A stretch of DNA of 64,000 nt from Megasphaera sp. NM10 (GCF_000417505.1 NZ_APHY01000004.1:1-64000); one strand, 5' to 3'. Counted from the stretch's first letter, positions 9,579-20,020 are shown. Notes: generated by a model not told the origin, from the sequence alone. Translations and numbers: made by a program.

Positions 9579-10135
9579 ACGGCCATGACTTCTTTTTCTT
9601 TTTTCGCTTTGATTTCGTCGATGACCTTGATTTTTTTATCCGTCAGCTTCTGGATGTTTTCCTGACCTTCTTTGCTGTCATCTTCCGTGACTTCCTTCTT
9701 CTTTTCCATCTTCTTGATGGTTTCGTTGGCGTCGCGGCGGATATTGCGGATGACGACTTTCGAGTCTTCGGCAATCTTGCTGACTTTCTTGCTCAGTTCC
9801 TTACGGCGTTCTTCCGTCAGCTGGGGGATTTCCAGGCGGATGATCTTGCCGTCGTTGTTCGGGTTCAGGCCCAAGTCGGACTTGAGGATGGCCTTTTCGA
9901 TTTCACCGAGCATCTTCGGTTCCCACGGGGCGATGGTGATCATGCGCGGTTCCGGAGCGGCCACATTGGCGACCTGTTTGACCGGCGTCGGCGTACCATA
10001 GTAGTCGACGGTGATCCGGTCCAGCAGCGACGTGCTGGCGCGGCCCGTGCGGATCGACGACAATTCCCGTTTCAGGGCTTCGATGGTCTTGTCCATCTTT
10101 TCTTCGTGCTGGGCAATGATTTCTTTTACTTCCAT
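9575..10135 (-). CDS. frr: Ribosome recycling factor
   Basis: Splits post-termination ribosomes together with EF-G. The 186-residue product matches the family (about 185). Typical segments are present: [21 protein letters not shown] near residue 30, [14 protein letters not shown] near 70 and the long C-terminal coiled coil ending in [10 protein letters not shown]. The ATG is chosen over a GTG three codons earlier because of AGGAA spacing. pyrH is immediately upstream, the near-universal order. Confidence 0.97.
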   Translation of the reverse strand: MEVKEIIAQHEEKMDKTIEALKRELSSIRTGRASTSLLDRITVDYYGTPTPVKQVANVAAPEPRMITIAPWEPKMLGEIEKAILKSDLGLNPNNDGKIIRLEIPQLTEERRKELSKKVSKIAEDSKVVIRNIRRDANETIKKMEKKKEVTEDDSKEGQENIQKLTDKKIKVIDEIKAKKEKEVMAV

Positions 10136-10181
10136 GTCAATCACTTCCTTATTTTATTTTTATAAGTATATCATACAGCTT

Positions 10182-10907
10182 TTAGTCTTCTTTGTCGACT
10201 ACAGTGCCTAAATCTTCTCCACTGGCGGCTTTGACGATGTTCCCCGGCTGGTCGATGTTGAAGACGACGATGGGGATGTTGTTGTTGCGGCAGAGCGTCG
10301 TAGCCGTAGCATCCATGACCTTCAGGTCTTTGTTGATGACGTCGAGATAGGTCAGATGCTTGAACATCTTCGCATCCGGATTGAGTTTGGGATCGCTGTC
10401 ATAGACGCCGTCGACGCCGTTCTTGGCCATGAGGATGGCATCGGCTTCGATTTCAGCAGCCCGCAGTGCGGCTGTCGTATCCGTCGAGAAGTAAGGGTTG
10501 CCCGTACCGGCACCGAAGATGACGACGCGGCCTTTTTCCATATGGCGGATAGCCCGGCGGCGGATATACGGTTCAGCGACCTGCTGCATGTTGATAGCCG
10601 TCTGGACGCGGGTAGCGACGCCGTTCTTTTCCATAGCGTCCTGGAGGGCCAGGGAATTCATGACCGTAGCCAGCATGCCCATGTAGTCTGCCGAGACGCG
10701 GTCCATGCCTTTAGCCGAGCCGGACAGGCCGCGCCAGATGTTGCCGCCGCCAACGACGATGGCGACCTGGACGCCGAGCTTATTGACTTCGACGACCTGC
10801 TTGGCAATGGTTTCGACCGTTTCCGGGTCGATGCCGTAACCCTGTTTGCCAGCCAGTGCTTCGCCGCTCAATTTCAATACGATGCGATGATACTTTTTCG
10901 ATTCCAT
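10182..10907 (-). CDS. pyrH: UMP kinase
   Basis: Phosphorylates UMP to UDP; the bacterial enzyme is a hexamer of the amino-acid kinase fold. The start is [20 protein letters not shown], preceded by GGAGG. Motifs include [11 protein letters not shown] near residue 52, [20 protein letters not shown] near 70-90 and the nucleotide-binding region [13 protein letters not shown] near 160. It is separated from tsf by a terminator-like hairpin, so part of its expression may come from read-through. Confidence 0.97.
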   Translation of the reverse strand: MESKKYHRIVLKLSGEALAGKQGYGIDPETVETIAKQVVEVNKLGVQVAIVVGGGNIWRGLSGSAKGMDRVSADYMGMLATVMNSLALQDAMEKNGVATRVQTAINMQQVAEPYIRRRAIRHMEKGRVVIFGAGTGNPYFSTDTTAALRAAEIEADAILMAKNGVDGVYDSDPKLNPDAKMFKHLTYLDVINKDLKVMDATATTLCRNNNIPIVVFNIDQPGNIVKAASGEDLGTVVDKED

Positions 10908-10949
10908 AAAAGAAGTGCCTCCTCTGTCGGTATACAAGTCCAATTAGAA

Positions 10950-10981
10950 AATAAGAGAACACGGGTTGGGTGTTCTCTTAT
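10950..10981 (-). terminator. Hairpin between tsf and pyrH
   Basis: An 11-bp stem ATAAGAGAACA/TGTTCTCTTAT followed on the minus strand by TTTTC lies just past the tsf stop. It probably attenuates rather than abolishes transcription into pyrH-frr. Confidence 0.7.
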
Positions 10982-10987
10982 GCAATC

Positions 10988-11635
10988 TTATTTAGCTTGT
11001 GCCATTACTTCGGAAACAAAATCATCGTTCCGTTTTTCCAGGCCTTCACCCAATTCATAACGCGTATAACGGCGGATGTCGATTTTTTCACCGATCTTAG
11101 CGATGGCTTCCGTAACGACCTGCTGGACCGTCTTGTCAGAATCTTTGATGAATTCCTGATCGAGGAGGCAGTTTTCTTTGTAGAATTTTTCGATACGGCC
11201 GACAATCATCTTTTCGACGATCTTTTCCGGTTTGCCTTCGTTCAGGGCCTGCTGGCGGAGAACTTCTTTTTCGTGTTCCAATACGTCAGCCGGAACTTCT
11301 TCGCGTTTGAGGTATGCCGGTTTTGCAGCAGCGATCTGCATTGCAATGTCTTTGCAGAGTGCTTTGAAGTTATCTGTCTGAGCGACGAAGTCCGTTTCGC
11401 AGTTGACTTCGACGAGAACGCCGATACGGCCGTTGCCATGGATGTAAGAATAAACCAAACCTTCAGCAGCGATGCGGTCTGCTTTCTTAGCTGCTGCAGC
11501 CAAGCCGTGTTCGCGAAGCAAGTCGACGGCTTTTTCCATGTCGCCGTTGCTTTCGGTCAATGCTTTTTTGCAGTCCATCATGCCTGCACCGGTTTTTGTT
11601 CTTAATTCTTTTACCATTGCTGCTGTAATAGCCAT
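10988..11635 (-). CDS. tsf: Translation elongation factor EF-Ts
   Basis: Nucleotide exchange factor for EF-Tu. The 215-residue product is the short form (E. coli has about 283). The N-terminal UBA-like domain has [18 protein letters not shown], and the EF-Tu contact motif appears in [15 protein letters not shown] near residue 80. AGGAGG precedes the start. It follows rpsB with a hairpin in the gap. Confidence 0.97.
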   Translation of the reverse strand: MAITAAMVKELRTKTGAGMMDCKKALTESNGDMEKAVDLLREHGLAAAAKKADRIAAEGLVYSYIHGNGRIGVLVEVNCETDFVAQTDNFKALCKDIAMQIAAAKPAYLKREEVPADVLEHEKEVLRQQALNEGKPEKIVEKMIVGRIEKFYKENCLLDQEFIKDSDKTVQQVVTEAIAKIGEKIDIRRYTRYELGEGLEKRNDDFVSEVMAQAK

Positions 11636-11675
11636 GAGTATTCCTCCTAAAAGTAATGTGAATTATACAGTTTGA

Positions 11676-11709
11676 AGAAAGGTAAGAAGCAAAGGCTCCT
11701 TACCTTTCT
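11676..11709 (-). terminator. Hairpin between rpsB and tsf
   Basis: An 11-bp stem AGAAAGGTAAG/CTTACCTTTCT lies 35 bp past the rpsB stop. The T-run after it is short, so I read it as an attenuator or partial terminator. Confidence 0.6.
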
Positions 11710-11744
11710 ATAATAACCATTCAGTTCTCAAAGAACGAGTAATC

Positions 11745-12488
11745 TTATTCTGCTGCTTTTTCTTCAGCGGCTTCAGCACCTTCAGCGGCGCCTTCTTCAG
11801 TCTGTTCGCCCTGGTTGCCTTCGAGGACAGCGTCAGCGATCTTGCCGGTCAAGAGTTTGACGGCGCGGATAGCGTCATCGTTAGCCGGGATCGGATAGTC
11901 GATGACATCGGGGTCGCAGTTGGTGTCAACCGTAGCGATGATGGGGATGTGAAGTTTGCGGGCTTCAGAAACAGCGATTTCTTCTTTTTTCGGGTCGATG
12001 ATGAAGAGAGCGTCCGGGAGTTTCTTCATGTCTTTGATGCCGCCGAGGTATTTCTGAAGTTTTTCCATTTCATGTTTGAGGAGCGTAACTTCTTTCTTCG
12101 GCAAGAGTTCGAACGTGCCATCTTCGGCCTGTTTTTCCAATGTCTTCAAGCGTTTTACGCGCTTTTCGATGGTCTGGAAGTTGGTGAGCATACCGCCGAG
12201 CCAGCGTTCGTTGACGAAGTACTGGTTGCAGCGTTCTGCTTCGTTTTTAATGGATTCCTGGGCCTGTTTTTTCGTGCCTACGAAGAGGACTTTGCCGCCT
12301 TCAGCAGCCAGGTCGCGGACAAAATTGTAAGCTTCGTCCATTTTCTTAACGGTTTTCTGCAAGTCGATGATGTAGATACCGTTACGTTCGGTGAAGATGA
12401 AACGAGCCATCTTCGGGTTCCAACGGCGGGTCTGATGACCGAAATGAACGCCGGCTTCCAATAATTGTTTCATAGATACTACTGCCAT
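11745..12488 (-). CDS. rpsB: 30S ribosomal protein S2
   Basis: A small-subunit protein, 247 residues from the start [19 protein letters not shown], which has AGGAGG eight or so bases upstream. Typical S2 segments are present: [23 protein letters not shown] near residue 20-45, [13 protein letters not shown] near 95 and [12 protein letters not shown] near 150. The C-terminal tail is acidic and alanine-rich ([17 protein letters not shown]), as is often seen in anaerobic Firmicutes. Confidence 0.97.
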   Translation of the reverse strand: MAVVSMKQLLEAGVHFGHQTRRWNPKMARFIFTERNGIYIIDLQKTVKKMDEAYNFVRDLAAEGGKVLFVGTKKQAQESIKNEAERCNQYFVNERWLGGMLTNFQTIEKRVKRLKTLEKQAEDGTFELLPKKEVTLLKHEMEKLQKYLGGIKDMKKLPDALFIIDPKKEEIAVSEARKLHIPIIATVDTNCDPDVIDYPIPANDDAIRAVKLLTGKIADAVLEGNQGEQTEEGAAEGAEAAEEKAAE

Positions 12489-12646
12489 AATTGTAATTCC
12501 TCCTGTTTTTTCCTCCGCCCGGTCATCGCTCATCTTCACCCTTCCCCACGGGGAACGGGCACAGTGCTGAGCTCGCCAAGCGTGTGTATTTTAGGGTTTG
12601 GTATTCAAACCTTTGGTATTATAGCATATATGACAAACAAGGGCAA
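12489..12646 (-). promoter_or_regulatory. rpsB: rpsB promoter and structured leader
   Basis: TTGCCC (12641-12646), 17 bp and TATAAT (12618-12623) point toward rpsB. The transcript would have an untranslated leader of roughly 120 nt containing the short hairpin GTTCCCC-GTGGGGAA-C and a GC-rich stretch. Many rpsB leaders are sites of S2 autoregulation; that this one is, is inference. The -35 overlaps the terminator of the gene upstream. Confidence 0.6.
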
Positions 12647-12674
12647 GCATTTTTTCAAATGCCTGCCCTTGCTT
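12638..12674 (-). terminator. Terminator after the G5/3D gene
   Basis: An imperfect inverted repeat of about 14 bp (CAAGGGCA...TGCCCTTG arms with ATTT/AAAT at the tip) lies 40 bp downstream of the gene ending at 12,715. Confidence 0.6.
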
Positions 12675-12714
12675 TGAGTTGTAAGCTTGCAGTTCGTAGC
12701 GGATAATGAAAAAT

Positions 12715-13722
12715 TTAATTCAGGACATAGACCGGTACGGTGTGGCGGCCGAAGTTCATGCAGGCATCGTAGTCTTCCATGCAGAGGTCGATGCGGTTGC
12801 CGAGGATGGCTCCGCCTGTATCTTCGGCCCGGGCTACGCCATAGCCGGGAATGAAGACCGTCGAGCCCAGGGGAATGACGTTGGGGTCGACAGCGACGAC
12901 GCCATAACGGGCCCGCGTCCCCATGCGGGTGATGCACTGGCCGTCGCCGTCCGTCGGCAGATAGGCCGTCGCTTCCATGGTGATGATCTTCTGGTAGTGG
13001 GATACATCACCTGTGCTGGTATTGATTTCAACGGTTTCCTTAGTGCCGACTTTGCGGACCAGAGGCTGCATTTCCGAAATGAGCTCCGTCGACAGCGTTT
13101 CCTTGTCGGCGACCTGGCCGTCGACGCTGACGATGTTCAGCTTGACCCGCTTGCGGCCGTTCTGCCCTTCCTGGATGACTTTCTCTTCGCCCTGGCCCAA
13201 GGTTTCATCAGGGATGCTTTCGATGGCATAGGGCACGACTTCATCTTCCGTGATGGTCTTGCGCGATACGTGGCCGATGACGATGTGCTGCCCCGCCTGG
13301 AGCGGTTTCTGGACGTCGCCATAAGGGCGGTACTTTTCCTTATTATAGCCGTACTGTTCGGCGACTTCCTGGGAATTGTGCTTGGCCGTGTAGACTTCCT
13401 GGGTCTGTCCGCGGTACTCCAGGGTGACCGGGATGGCCCGGCGCACCTTGACGTAGCTGCCGTCGTCGAGTTTCTGCGTCGAAACATCGATTTCATCGTA
13501 ATCACCGATGTCGATATTGTTTTCCCGCATCAATGCCTTTTCATTGACAGCGTGGGTATATACCTGGCGGGTTTCGCCATCGGCGACGAGGGTCACTGAT
13601 TTCCCCCTGTCGATGAACCCTGTCAGGGACACGATGACCAATAAGGCGATCATCGTCGCGTACATGCGTGTAATCGGTCGTTTATTCTTGAATCCAGTCA
13701 TGCTGAATCGTTTCCAGTCCAT
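12715..13722 (-). CDS. YabE-like cell-wall protein with G5 and 3D domains
   Basis: A 335-residue exported protein. A membrane anchor or signal segment lies at about residues 20-38 (TRMYATMIALLVIVSLTGF). It is followed by one or two DUF348 repeats (VYTHAVNEKALMREN, VYTAKHNSQEVAEQYG) at about 55-130, a G5 domain at about 145-225 (IESIPDETLGQGEEKVIQEG) and a C-terminal 3D domain with ATAYLPTDG, VVAVDPNVIPLGS and DTGGAILGNRIDL. The 3D aspartates are a lytic-transglycosylase-like active site shared with MltA and resuscitation-promoting factors. It probably remodels peptidoglycan. It is transcribed toward rpsB. Confidence 0.88.
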   Translation of the reverse strand: MDWKRFSMTGFKNKRPITRMYATMIALLVIVSLTGFIDRGKSVTLVADGETRQVYTHAVNEKALMRENNIDIGDYDEIDVSTQKLDDGSYVKVRRAIPVTLEYRGQTQEVYTAKHNSQEVAEQYGYNKEKYRPYGDVQKPLQAGQHIVIGHVSRKTITEDEVVPYAIESIPDETLGQGEEKVIQEGQNGRKRVKLNIVSVDGQVADKETLSTELISEMQPLVRKVGTKETVEINTSTGDVSHYQKIITMEATAYLPTDGDGQCITRMGTRARYGVVAVDPNVIPLGSTVFIPGYGVARAEDTGGAILGNRIDLCMEDYDACMNFGRHTVPVYVLN

Positions 13723-13779
13723 GCCATGCCTCCTAATGCTTTTCTTTTCATTGTAGCAAAGACCGGCAGGCTTGTCAAT

Positions 13780-15936
13780 TTACTTGTCTTCTTCAGCAGG
13801 ACGCGGGCGCAGGACGACGTTGCGGAACTGGCGGGCTGCCTTCTTCCGTTCCGATGTCAGCCGTTCAGCTTCGCGCTGGCATGTATCCTGGGCGTTGACA
13901 GACTTGCCCTTGCGTTCGTCTGCCAGGTAGCGGTACGAGCCGTCGCTGTTCATGGCATAGGCCTTGACGTTGTCGTCGAAGTATACTTTCAGGATGCGCT
14001 TGATCCGTTCTTTATGCGGCGGGAATTCGACAGGTGTCATCAATTCGACGCGTTCGTTGAGGTTGCGCGGCATCCAGTCTGCCGAAGAAATGAAGACGTC
14101 TTCCTTGCCGCCGTTGTAGAAGTAGAACAGGCGGCTGTGTTCCAGGAAGCGGCCGACGATGCTGTGGACTTCGATGTTTTCGCTGATGCCAGGCAGGCCA
14201 GGGCGGATGACGCAGATGCCGCGGACGATGAGGCGGATCTTGACGCCGGCTGCCGACGCTTCATAGAGCTTGGCGATGACGTACTTATCGAGGAGCGAAT
14301 TCATCTTGGCCACGATGACGGCTTTCTTGCCGGCCTTGGCCTGAGCGATTTCCTGATTGATTTCCTGATAAATCGTTTCCCGCAGGTTGAGCGGCGCAAC
14401 GGCCAGCTTATTCCACTGAGGAGGATCGGAGTAGCCCGACAAGAGGTTGAAGAAAGCCGATGCGTCGACGCCGATGAGGGTATTGGCCGTCAGGATGCCG
14501 ACGTCCGTATAGATGCGGGCCGTCTTGCCGTTGTAGTTGCCCGTCGCCAAGTGGACATAGCGGCGGATGCCGTCTTCTTCGCGGCGGACGACGAGGGTGA
14601 TCTTAGAATGGGTCTTGAGGCCCATGATGCCGTAAATGACATGGCAGCCGGCTTTTTCCAGCTTGCGGGCCATGTGGATATTATTTTCTTCATCGAAACG
14701 GGCCTTGACTTCCATGAGGACCGTGACCTGTTTGCCGTTTTCGGCGGCCTGGGCCAGGGCGACGATGATGGGCGACTTGCTGCTGACGCGGTAGAGCGTC
14801 TGTTTGATGGCCAGGACATGGGGGTCCGTCGCAGCCAGCTGGATGAAGTGTTCTACCGTTTCAAAGGTTTCATAGGGATGATGGACTATGATGTCCCGTT
14901 CGGCAATGGCCGACCAGAAATCAGGCGCGTCGATGGCGGCCAGTTCCGACGACGGCTGCGGCGTCACCGGCGGATAGCGCAGGTCATCGTAGCCGTCGAT
15001 GCCGACGAAGGAGAAGAAGACCTTGCAGTCCAGGGGACCCGGAATCGAATAGATGTCCCGTTCTTCGAGCTGCAGTTCATCGCGCAGGAAGTCGCGGATC
15101 ATGCGCGACGACGAAGCAGCCAGTTCCAGGCGGACAGCCGCCCCTTTGCGGCGTTTCTTCAGGCTCTTTTCGACTTCCATCAGGAGGTCTTCGGCATCGT
15201 CGTCGATATCCAGGTCGGCGTCTCGGGTGACGCGGAACGGTTCGACTTCCAGGATGTCGCAGCCCAGGAAGAAGCGTTCCGCATAAGCGGCGATGACGTC
15301 TTCCAGGAAGAGGAACTGATGACCTTCATGCTGCTTGCCAGCCGGCGAAACACTGTCCGGGACCTTGATGATGCGGTCGATGACTGACATCGGGACCGGC
15401 AGGATAGCCGTCTTGACCGAGCGGTCCCCCTGTTTGCGGCGCAAGAGGACGGCCAGGTTCAGGTTCAGGCTGGACAGGAATGGGAAGGGATGGCTGGAAT
15501 CGACGGCCATGGGCGTGACGACCGGGTAGATTTCCCGTTCAAAGAAGCTTTCCAGCCACAGCCGCTGGTCATCGTCAAGGGCATCGACGCCGATGAAGTG
15601 CAGGCCGTGAGCTTGCAGCTTCTGCTGGATATCTCCATAGTAGCGGTACTGGTCGCCGACCAGCTTATGGACCATGGACTGGATGGCTTCAAACTGTTCC
15701 TGCGGCGTCATGCCGGCGATGTCGATGTGCTTGACCCCGCTTTCGACGAGGTGCTTGACACCGGCGACGCGGATCATGAAGAATTCATCCAGGTTCGACG
15801 CTGCGATGGCGATGAAATTCAGCTGTTCCAGCAGCGGGTTGGACGGGACGATGGCTTCGCGCAGGACCCGTTCATTGAATTTGACCCATGTACATTCACG
15901 ATTTAAAAAATATTGAGCATCCGTAAAATCTGCCAT
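13780..15936 (-). CDS. ppk1: Polyphosphate kinase 1
   Basis: Reversibly polymerises the gamma-phosphate of ATP into inorganic polyphosphate. The 718-residue length is typical. The N-terminal segment FLNRECTWVKFNERVL and the two phospholipase-D-like catalytic domains are visible. HLATGNYNGKTARIYTD near residue 457 carries the His that becomes phosphorylated. FISSADWMPRNLNERVELMTP near 605 is the second site. It is followed 7 bp downstream of a Ppx/GppA-type gene on the same strand, so polyphosphate synthesis and breakdown genes are neighbours. Confidence 0.96.
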   Translation of the reverse strand: MADFTDAQYFLNRECTWVKFNERVLREAIVPSNPLLEQLNFIAIAASNLDEFFMIRVAGVKHLVESGVKHIDIAGMTPQEQFEAIQSMVHKLVGDQYRYYGDIQQKLQAHGLHFIGVDALDDDQRLWLESFFEREIYPVVTPMAVDSSHPFPFLSSLNLNLAVLLRRKQGDRSVKTAILPVPMSVIDRIIKVPDSVSPAGKQHEGHQFLFLEDVIAAYAERFFLGCDILEVEPFRVTRDADLDIDDDAEDLLMEVEKSLKKRRKGAAVRLELAASSSRMIRDFLRDELQLEERDIYSIPGPLDCKVFFSFVGIDGYDDLRYPPVTPQPSSELAAIDAPDFWSAIAERDIIVHHPYETFETVEHFIQLAATDPHVLAIKQTLYRVSSKSPIIVALAQAAENGKQVTVLMEVKARFDEENNIHMARKLEKAGCHVIYGIMGLKTHSKITLVVRREEDGIRRYVHLATGNYNGKTARIYTDVGILTANTLIGVDASAFFNLLSGYSDPPQWNKLAVAPLNLRETIYQEINQEIAQAKAGKKAVIVAKMNSLLDKYVIAKLYEASAAGVKIRLIVRGICVIRPGLPGISENIEVHSIVGRFLEHSRLFYFYNGGKEDVFISSADWMPRNLNERVELMTPVEFPPHKERIKRILKVYFDDNVKAYAMNSDGSYRYLADERKGKSVNAQDTCQREAERLTSERKKAARQFRNVVLRPRPAEEDK

Positions 15937-15943
15937 GATTATC

Positions 15944-17488
15944 TTATCCTTTCACTAATTTCGTCGAAATGCCAAAGACTTCGGCAAAGTCGACGGCCAT
16001 TTTCAGGTATGTCCAGCGTTCCAGAGAAATATCGGCATCGGCCGTATAATGGACGACGATCTCGTCTTCCCTGAGTTCCGCCCGGATGGCGCTGATTTTC
16101 CCTAAATGGCTCTTGTCCAGGGAATCGGCCAGGCGGAAAATCGCCGTCAGCTTAGCCGTAATGACCTTCTGCCGTGGCGTCAGGGAATGGTAGACTGGCG
16201 ACGCTTCCTGCAAGGTACCGTCAAAGGCATAGTAGAGGACGGCGGCCAGGATTTCCTTTTCATCGTCGGCCAGGCCGAAGAGGTCCGTTTCCCTGATGAG
16301 GTTATACGTGCAGAGGTTGTGTTTGCGGATATTGATGAATTTCCCCGTTTCGTGGAAAATCGCGGCCAGGCGGAGCAGATAATTATAGCTGTAATCGAGG
16401 CCGATGAACTGGTACAGCGCCTGGAAGAGGACGTTGCAGTATTCTTCGATGCGGGCGGAATGGATGGAATCGGACAAGTACTTCTTGGCCAGGCGGCGCA
16501 TCATGTCCAGGAGCAGGCCCTGGACATGGGCCATATAATCGTTATGGGTCTTTTCGGCCACATAATACATGGTATAGCCTTCAGTAAAGGTCGTCGGCAT
16601 GACGACCAGCATGTCGATATCGACGATGCGCAGCAGTTCATAATACAAGAGAATCGTCGGCATGATGACATTGGCCAGGTTCTGGGACAGGCCGAAGCGC
16701 TTCATGAGCTTGAACGGCGTGACGCCGTGGAAGGAATAGACGAACTGGCGCAGTTCATCCGGCGTGATCAGGAAGAGGCCGTTTTCACTGGTCTTGCCCA
16801 TGAGGCGTGCCACCAAGTTGGCTCCGCGGCCAGACAGGACGATATACTTGATATCATACTGCTGGACGCCTTTCCAGAGCGGATAAAGGGTGCCGTAGAT
16901 ATATTCGCGCACAGCCGTCGGGAACGTCAGCTCGTCACGCTGTTTTTCCGTAAAATTTTCCAGGATGCGCAGGGAGCCGATGTGGATATTCTGCTGGAAT
17001 AAGAGGCGGTCCGATTTCCAGCAGGTCAGGCCGACGCCGCCAGACGTGATGTCCAGGAGCATGACGGCTTTATCGGCAAAATTGAATTTGCCTTTCAATA
17101 CATTATAATAAAGACCAAAGAACTTATAATAGATTTCCTTGGTCATGTGGATGACTTCGACGTCGAAGCCCGTACGGATATGGATCTGGTCAAGGACACT
17201 GATCAAGTTGTCGGCTTCGCTGATGACTGTCGTCGACAGGACGCGGACATCTTTGACATCATAGTCGCAAAGGAGCTGGCGGAATCCCAGCAGGACCTGA
17301 CAGATTTCGTTCAGGGACTGAAAACTGACGTGATGGCGCTGGAATACCGTTTCCCCATATTTTACTTCTCGGGATACATTTTCGATGATTTCCATATCAT
17401 CCAAAGACGAGTAAGCAATGACCTTCAAGGTCATATTGACCGTCCCGATATGGATGATACCGAAAACATTCCGGGTTTGTTTTTCCAT
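15944..17488 (-). CDS. Ppx/GppA phosphatase-family protein with HD-like C-terminus (divergent)
   Basis: About 514 residues from MEKQTRNVFGIIHIGTVNM. The layout follows exopolyphosphatase/GppA: an actin-like ATPase fold (about 1-310) and an HD-type helical domain (about 330-510). The usual first motif DIGSNSxR is replaced by IHIGTVNMT, and the DLGGGSTE loop by LDITSGGVGL, so key phosphate-binding residues are missing. HD-type residues in RLAAIFHETGKFINI remain. It may be a regulatory or inactive homologue that works with ppk1, which lies immediately downstream. The family is clear; the activity is not. Confidence 0.8.
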   Translation of the reverse strand: MEKQTRNVFGIIHIGTVNMTLKVIAYSSLDDMEIIENVSREVKYGETVFQRHHVSFQSLNEICQVLLGFRQLLCDYDVKDVRVLSTTVISEADNLISVLDQIHIRTGFDVEVIHMTKEIYYKFFGLYYNVLKGKFNFADKAVMLLDITSGGVGLTCWKSDRLLFQQNIHIGSLRILENFTEKQRDELTFPTAVREYIYGTLYPLWKGVQQYDIKYIVLSGRGANLVARLMGKTSENGLFLITPDELRQFVYSFHGVTPFKLMKRFGLSQNLANVIMPTILLYYELLRIVDIDMLVVMPTTFTEGYTMYYVAEKTHNDYMAHVQGLLLDMMRRLAKKYLSDSIHSARIEEYCNVLFQALYQFIGLDYSYNYLLRLAAIFHETGKFINIRKHNLCTYNLIRETDLFGLADDEKEILAAVLYYAFDGTLQEASPVYHSLTPRQKVITAKLTAIFRLADSLDKSHLGKISAIRAELREDEIVVHYTADADISLERWTYLKMAVDFAEVFGISTKLVKG

Positions 17489-17671
17489 TACTCTCCCCAC
17501 TTTTCTTGACGGTATAGTTGCTGTCTAGCTGATACTCTTCTTATTATACATGAAAGTCACCGTATGTATGTATATTTTTTGTAAAAATTTTCGGCATGCC
17601 TCTCTATTCTGTAGTATAATGGAAAAGGTAAACGATAAACTTGATAAACATCCGCAGAAACGAGGTATACC

Positions 17672-19206
17672 ATGGAAAAATTAGCCATCATCGACATGGG
17701 CTCTAACTCCATCCGTTTTGTCGTCATGCAGATTGCCGACAACCAGTCTTATTCCCTGCTCTATCAGGAAAAAGAAGCCATCCGCCTGGGCCACGGCCTG
17801 AGCCAGACCGGCGTCATCAGTGAAGAAGGGATGCAGCGGGCCCTGACCTGCCTGCATGTCTATAAGCACATCATGGAAGTCATGGACATCCATGAATGCC
17901 GGGCCGTCGCGACGGCAGCCGTCCGCAATGCCAGCAACGGCGAAGCTTTCCTGAAGCGCATCAATGCCGAAACGGGCATCACCATGAACGTCATCACCGG
18001 TGAACGGGAAGCGTACTTAGGCTATCTCGGCGTCATCAACACCATCGCCATGAAGGACTTCCTCATCTTCGACCTGGGCGGTGCCAGCGTCGAAATGACC
18101 TTAGTCCGCGACGGAGAAGCCGTCCATTCCCTGTCGGTCCCCATCGGCGCCGTCACACTGACGGAAAAATTCGGCACCCAGGGCAATCCTGATTCCGAAG
18201 CCATTGCCAGCCTGATGAAATTCGTCCGCAAAAAGATGGCCGCCGTCCCCTGGATAGAGGACATCCAGCTGCCCATCGTCGGCATCGGCGGTACAGCCCG
18301 TAACTTCGCCAAAATGGACCAGCGGGCGACGAATTATGAACTGTCGAAGCTCCATAATTACATCATGCCCCTGGAACATTTTGAAAATCTCTATCATGAA
18401 ATCACGACGCGGACCAGTGCCAACCGCAAGAAAATCGACGGCCTGTCCAGTGAACGCTCTGACCTCATCGTCGCCGGTGCAGCCGTCATCAAGACCATCT
18501 TCGACATGACGGGCAGCCCGGAAATGGTCGTCAGCGGCTGTGGCCTCCGCGAAGGTTTATTCTTTGAATACTACGCTTCGTACTGCCAGCTGCCGTCACC
18601 GCGTTTCGACGACATCCTCGATTTCAGCGTCAAGAACTTCATCGGTACGCTGAGCGGCATCATCATCAACCAGGCTCACTACGACCAGGTCACGCGCATT
18701 GCCACCCAGCTCTTCGACCAGCTCCAGCCGCTCCACGGCTACGGCCCGCGGGAACGCCTCCTGCTGCAGACAGCCGCCCGCATGCACGATGTCGGCAAGA
18801 TCATCAACTTCTACAACCACGCCCGCCATTCGGCCTTCATGATCGCTCATGCCCCGCTCTACGGCCTGACCCAGGTCGAACAAATCATTACGGGCTTCAT
18901 CGCCGGCTTCCATCACGCATCAGCCGCAAGATCATCCGGGCCTACCGTTACGCCAACATGGCCTCTGCCGAAGACTGGATCATGATCCGCAAACTCTCGA
19001 CCATCCTGGCCCTGGCCGAAGCCTCGGACCTGACGTATGAACAAATCGTCACCGACGTCGAAGTCACACTGGCCGAAAACGTCGCCGTCATGATCATCAC
19101 GACGGCGCCGGGCTCGACGTACAACGCCGCTGACTACGAAATGAAACAACTGAGCAAACAATTCAAAAAAGAATTCGGCGCTTCCCTGCTCCTCGTCTGG
19201 AAGTAA
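17672..19206 (+). pseudogene. ppx: Ppx/GppA exopolyphosphatase, broken by a frameshift
   Basis: The canonical family member of this locus, divergent from the ppk1 unit. The N-terminus has the phosphate-binding motif IIDMGSNSIRFVVMQ, and the second loop DLGGASVEMTLV is near residue 132. Reading is normal to IITGFIAGFHH at about 18,918, then changes to an unrelated tail that stops at 18,985. The expected continuation (IRAYRYANMASAEDW and the rest of the HD domain) resumes in the -1 frame and runs to 19,206. One base (or 3n+1) appears to be missing near 18,915. It could be a real inactivation or an assembly indel. A TATAAT-like box lies about 60 bp upstream of the start. Confidence 0.85.
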
Positions 19207-19216
19207 GGGTCCGGAT

Positions 19217-19254
19217 AAAAAAAGGGGCTGTCGCACATGCGACAGCCCCTTTTT
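19217..19254. terminator. Bidirectional terminator between convergent genes
   Basis: A perfect 13-bp stem AGGGGCTGTCGCA/TGCGACAGCCCCT with A-rich and T-rich flanks on both sides sits between ppx (plus) and the ferredoxin gene (minus). Confidence 0.92.
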
Positions 19255-19258
19255 ACTC

Positions 19259-20020
19259 TTATCGCCGCATCATGTCTTCAGCCGTGACGTCGGGATGGTG
19301 GTACTGGTCTTCAGAGAGGATCTGTTTACCATGGACGGTGACGGCTTGCTGGGGACACCAGTGGACACAGGCCAGGCAATGGCTGCAATGAGAGCCGATG
19401 ACGGCCCCTTTCGCCGTACAGATGATATTGCTCACCGGACAGATGCGGGCACAGAGGCCGCAGGCAACGCAGCGTCCCCCATCGACAGCTGGCGTCAGCC
19501 AGCGTTCCCCAGCATGGCGGATCAGGCCCAGGTTCATGAGCCAGGCCGACAGCGACGAATGGATGGCCGTCGTATCCCGGACCTGCCCGCGTATCTTATC
19601 GGCTGCGGCAGCGACCAGTTCATCGGCGTGGTCCAGGCGGTTCATATCGTAGCGGATATGGCGCCGCGACGCGATAGTACTGTTGGCGATCATCGGCAGG
19701 ACAGCCCCGTAGGACAAAGAACAATGTTGACGCCGGAGGATCCGGTCCATCGTCCTGAGCGACCGGCCAGGCGCACTGCCGCAAGTAGCAATGCCATAAA
19801 AATAGGTCGATTTCTGGAAACGGACCTGTCTGATGAAATCCTGTATGGGTTCGGGAAGATCCCCGAAATAGACGGGAAAGACAAAGCCGATGATGCGATC
19901 CTGGATACGCTGGCACCGTTCATGGATAGCCGAAATCGGCACGGCCGTATCACCAGTCAGTTCAGCCAGCTTCTTGGCCACATATAATGAATTTCCCGTT
20001 CCTGAAAAGTAAAGAATCAT
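19259..20020 (-). CDS. EFR1-type ferrodoxin (flavodoxin domain plus 2[4Fe-4S] ferredoxin)
   Basis: The 253-residue product starts MILYFSGTGNSLYVAKKL, the FMN-phosphate loop of a flavodoxin, with GAGGTGAG upstream. Residues about 1-150 form the flavodoxin-like domain. Two cluster motifs follow near 185-225: CVACGLCARICP and CSHCLACVHWCP. Such proteins carry electrons in anaerobes; the partner cannot be inferred from the neighbours. It is a single-gene unit facing ppx across a shared terminator. Confidence 0.9.
   Translation of the reverse strand: MILYFSGTGNSLYVAKKLAELTGDTAVPISAIHERCQRIQDRIIGFVFPVYFGDLPEPIQDFIRQVRFQKSTYFYGIATCGSAPGRSLRTMDRILRRQHCSLSYGAVLPMIANSTIASRRHIRYDMNRLDHADELVAAAADKIRGQVRDTTAIHSSLSAWLMNLGLIRHAGERWLTPAVDGGRCVACGLCARICPVSNIICTAKGAVIGSHCSHCLACVHWCPQQAVTVHGKQILSEDQYHHPDVTAEDMMRR

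Noticed and set aside
13726..15387. A 553-codon open frame on the plus strand opposite ppk1, and similarly long frames opposite proS, ispG and glnS
   Set aside because: These are antisense shadows created by high GC and codon bias; they lack ribosome binding sites and any recognisable domain, while the minus-strand genes are unambiguous.
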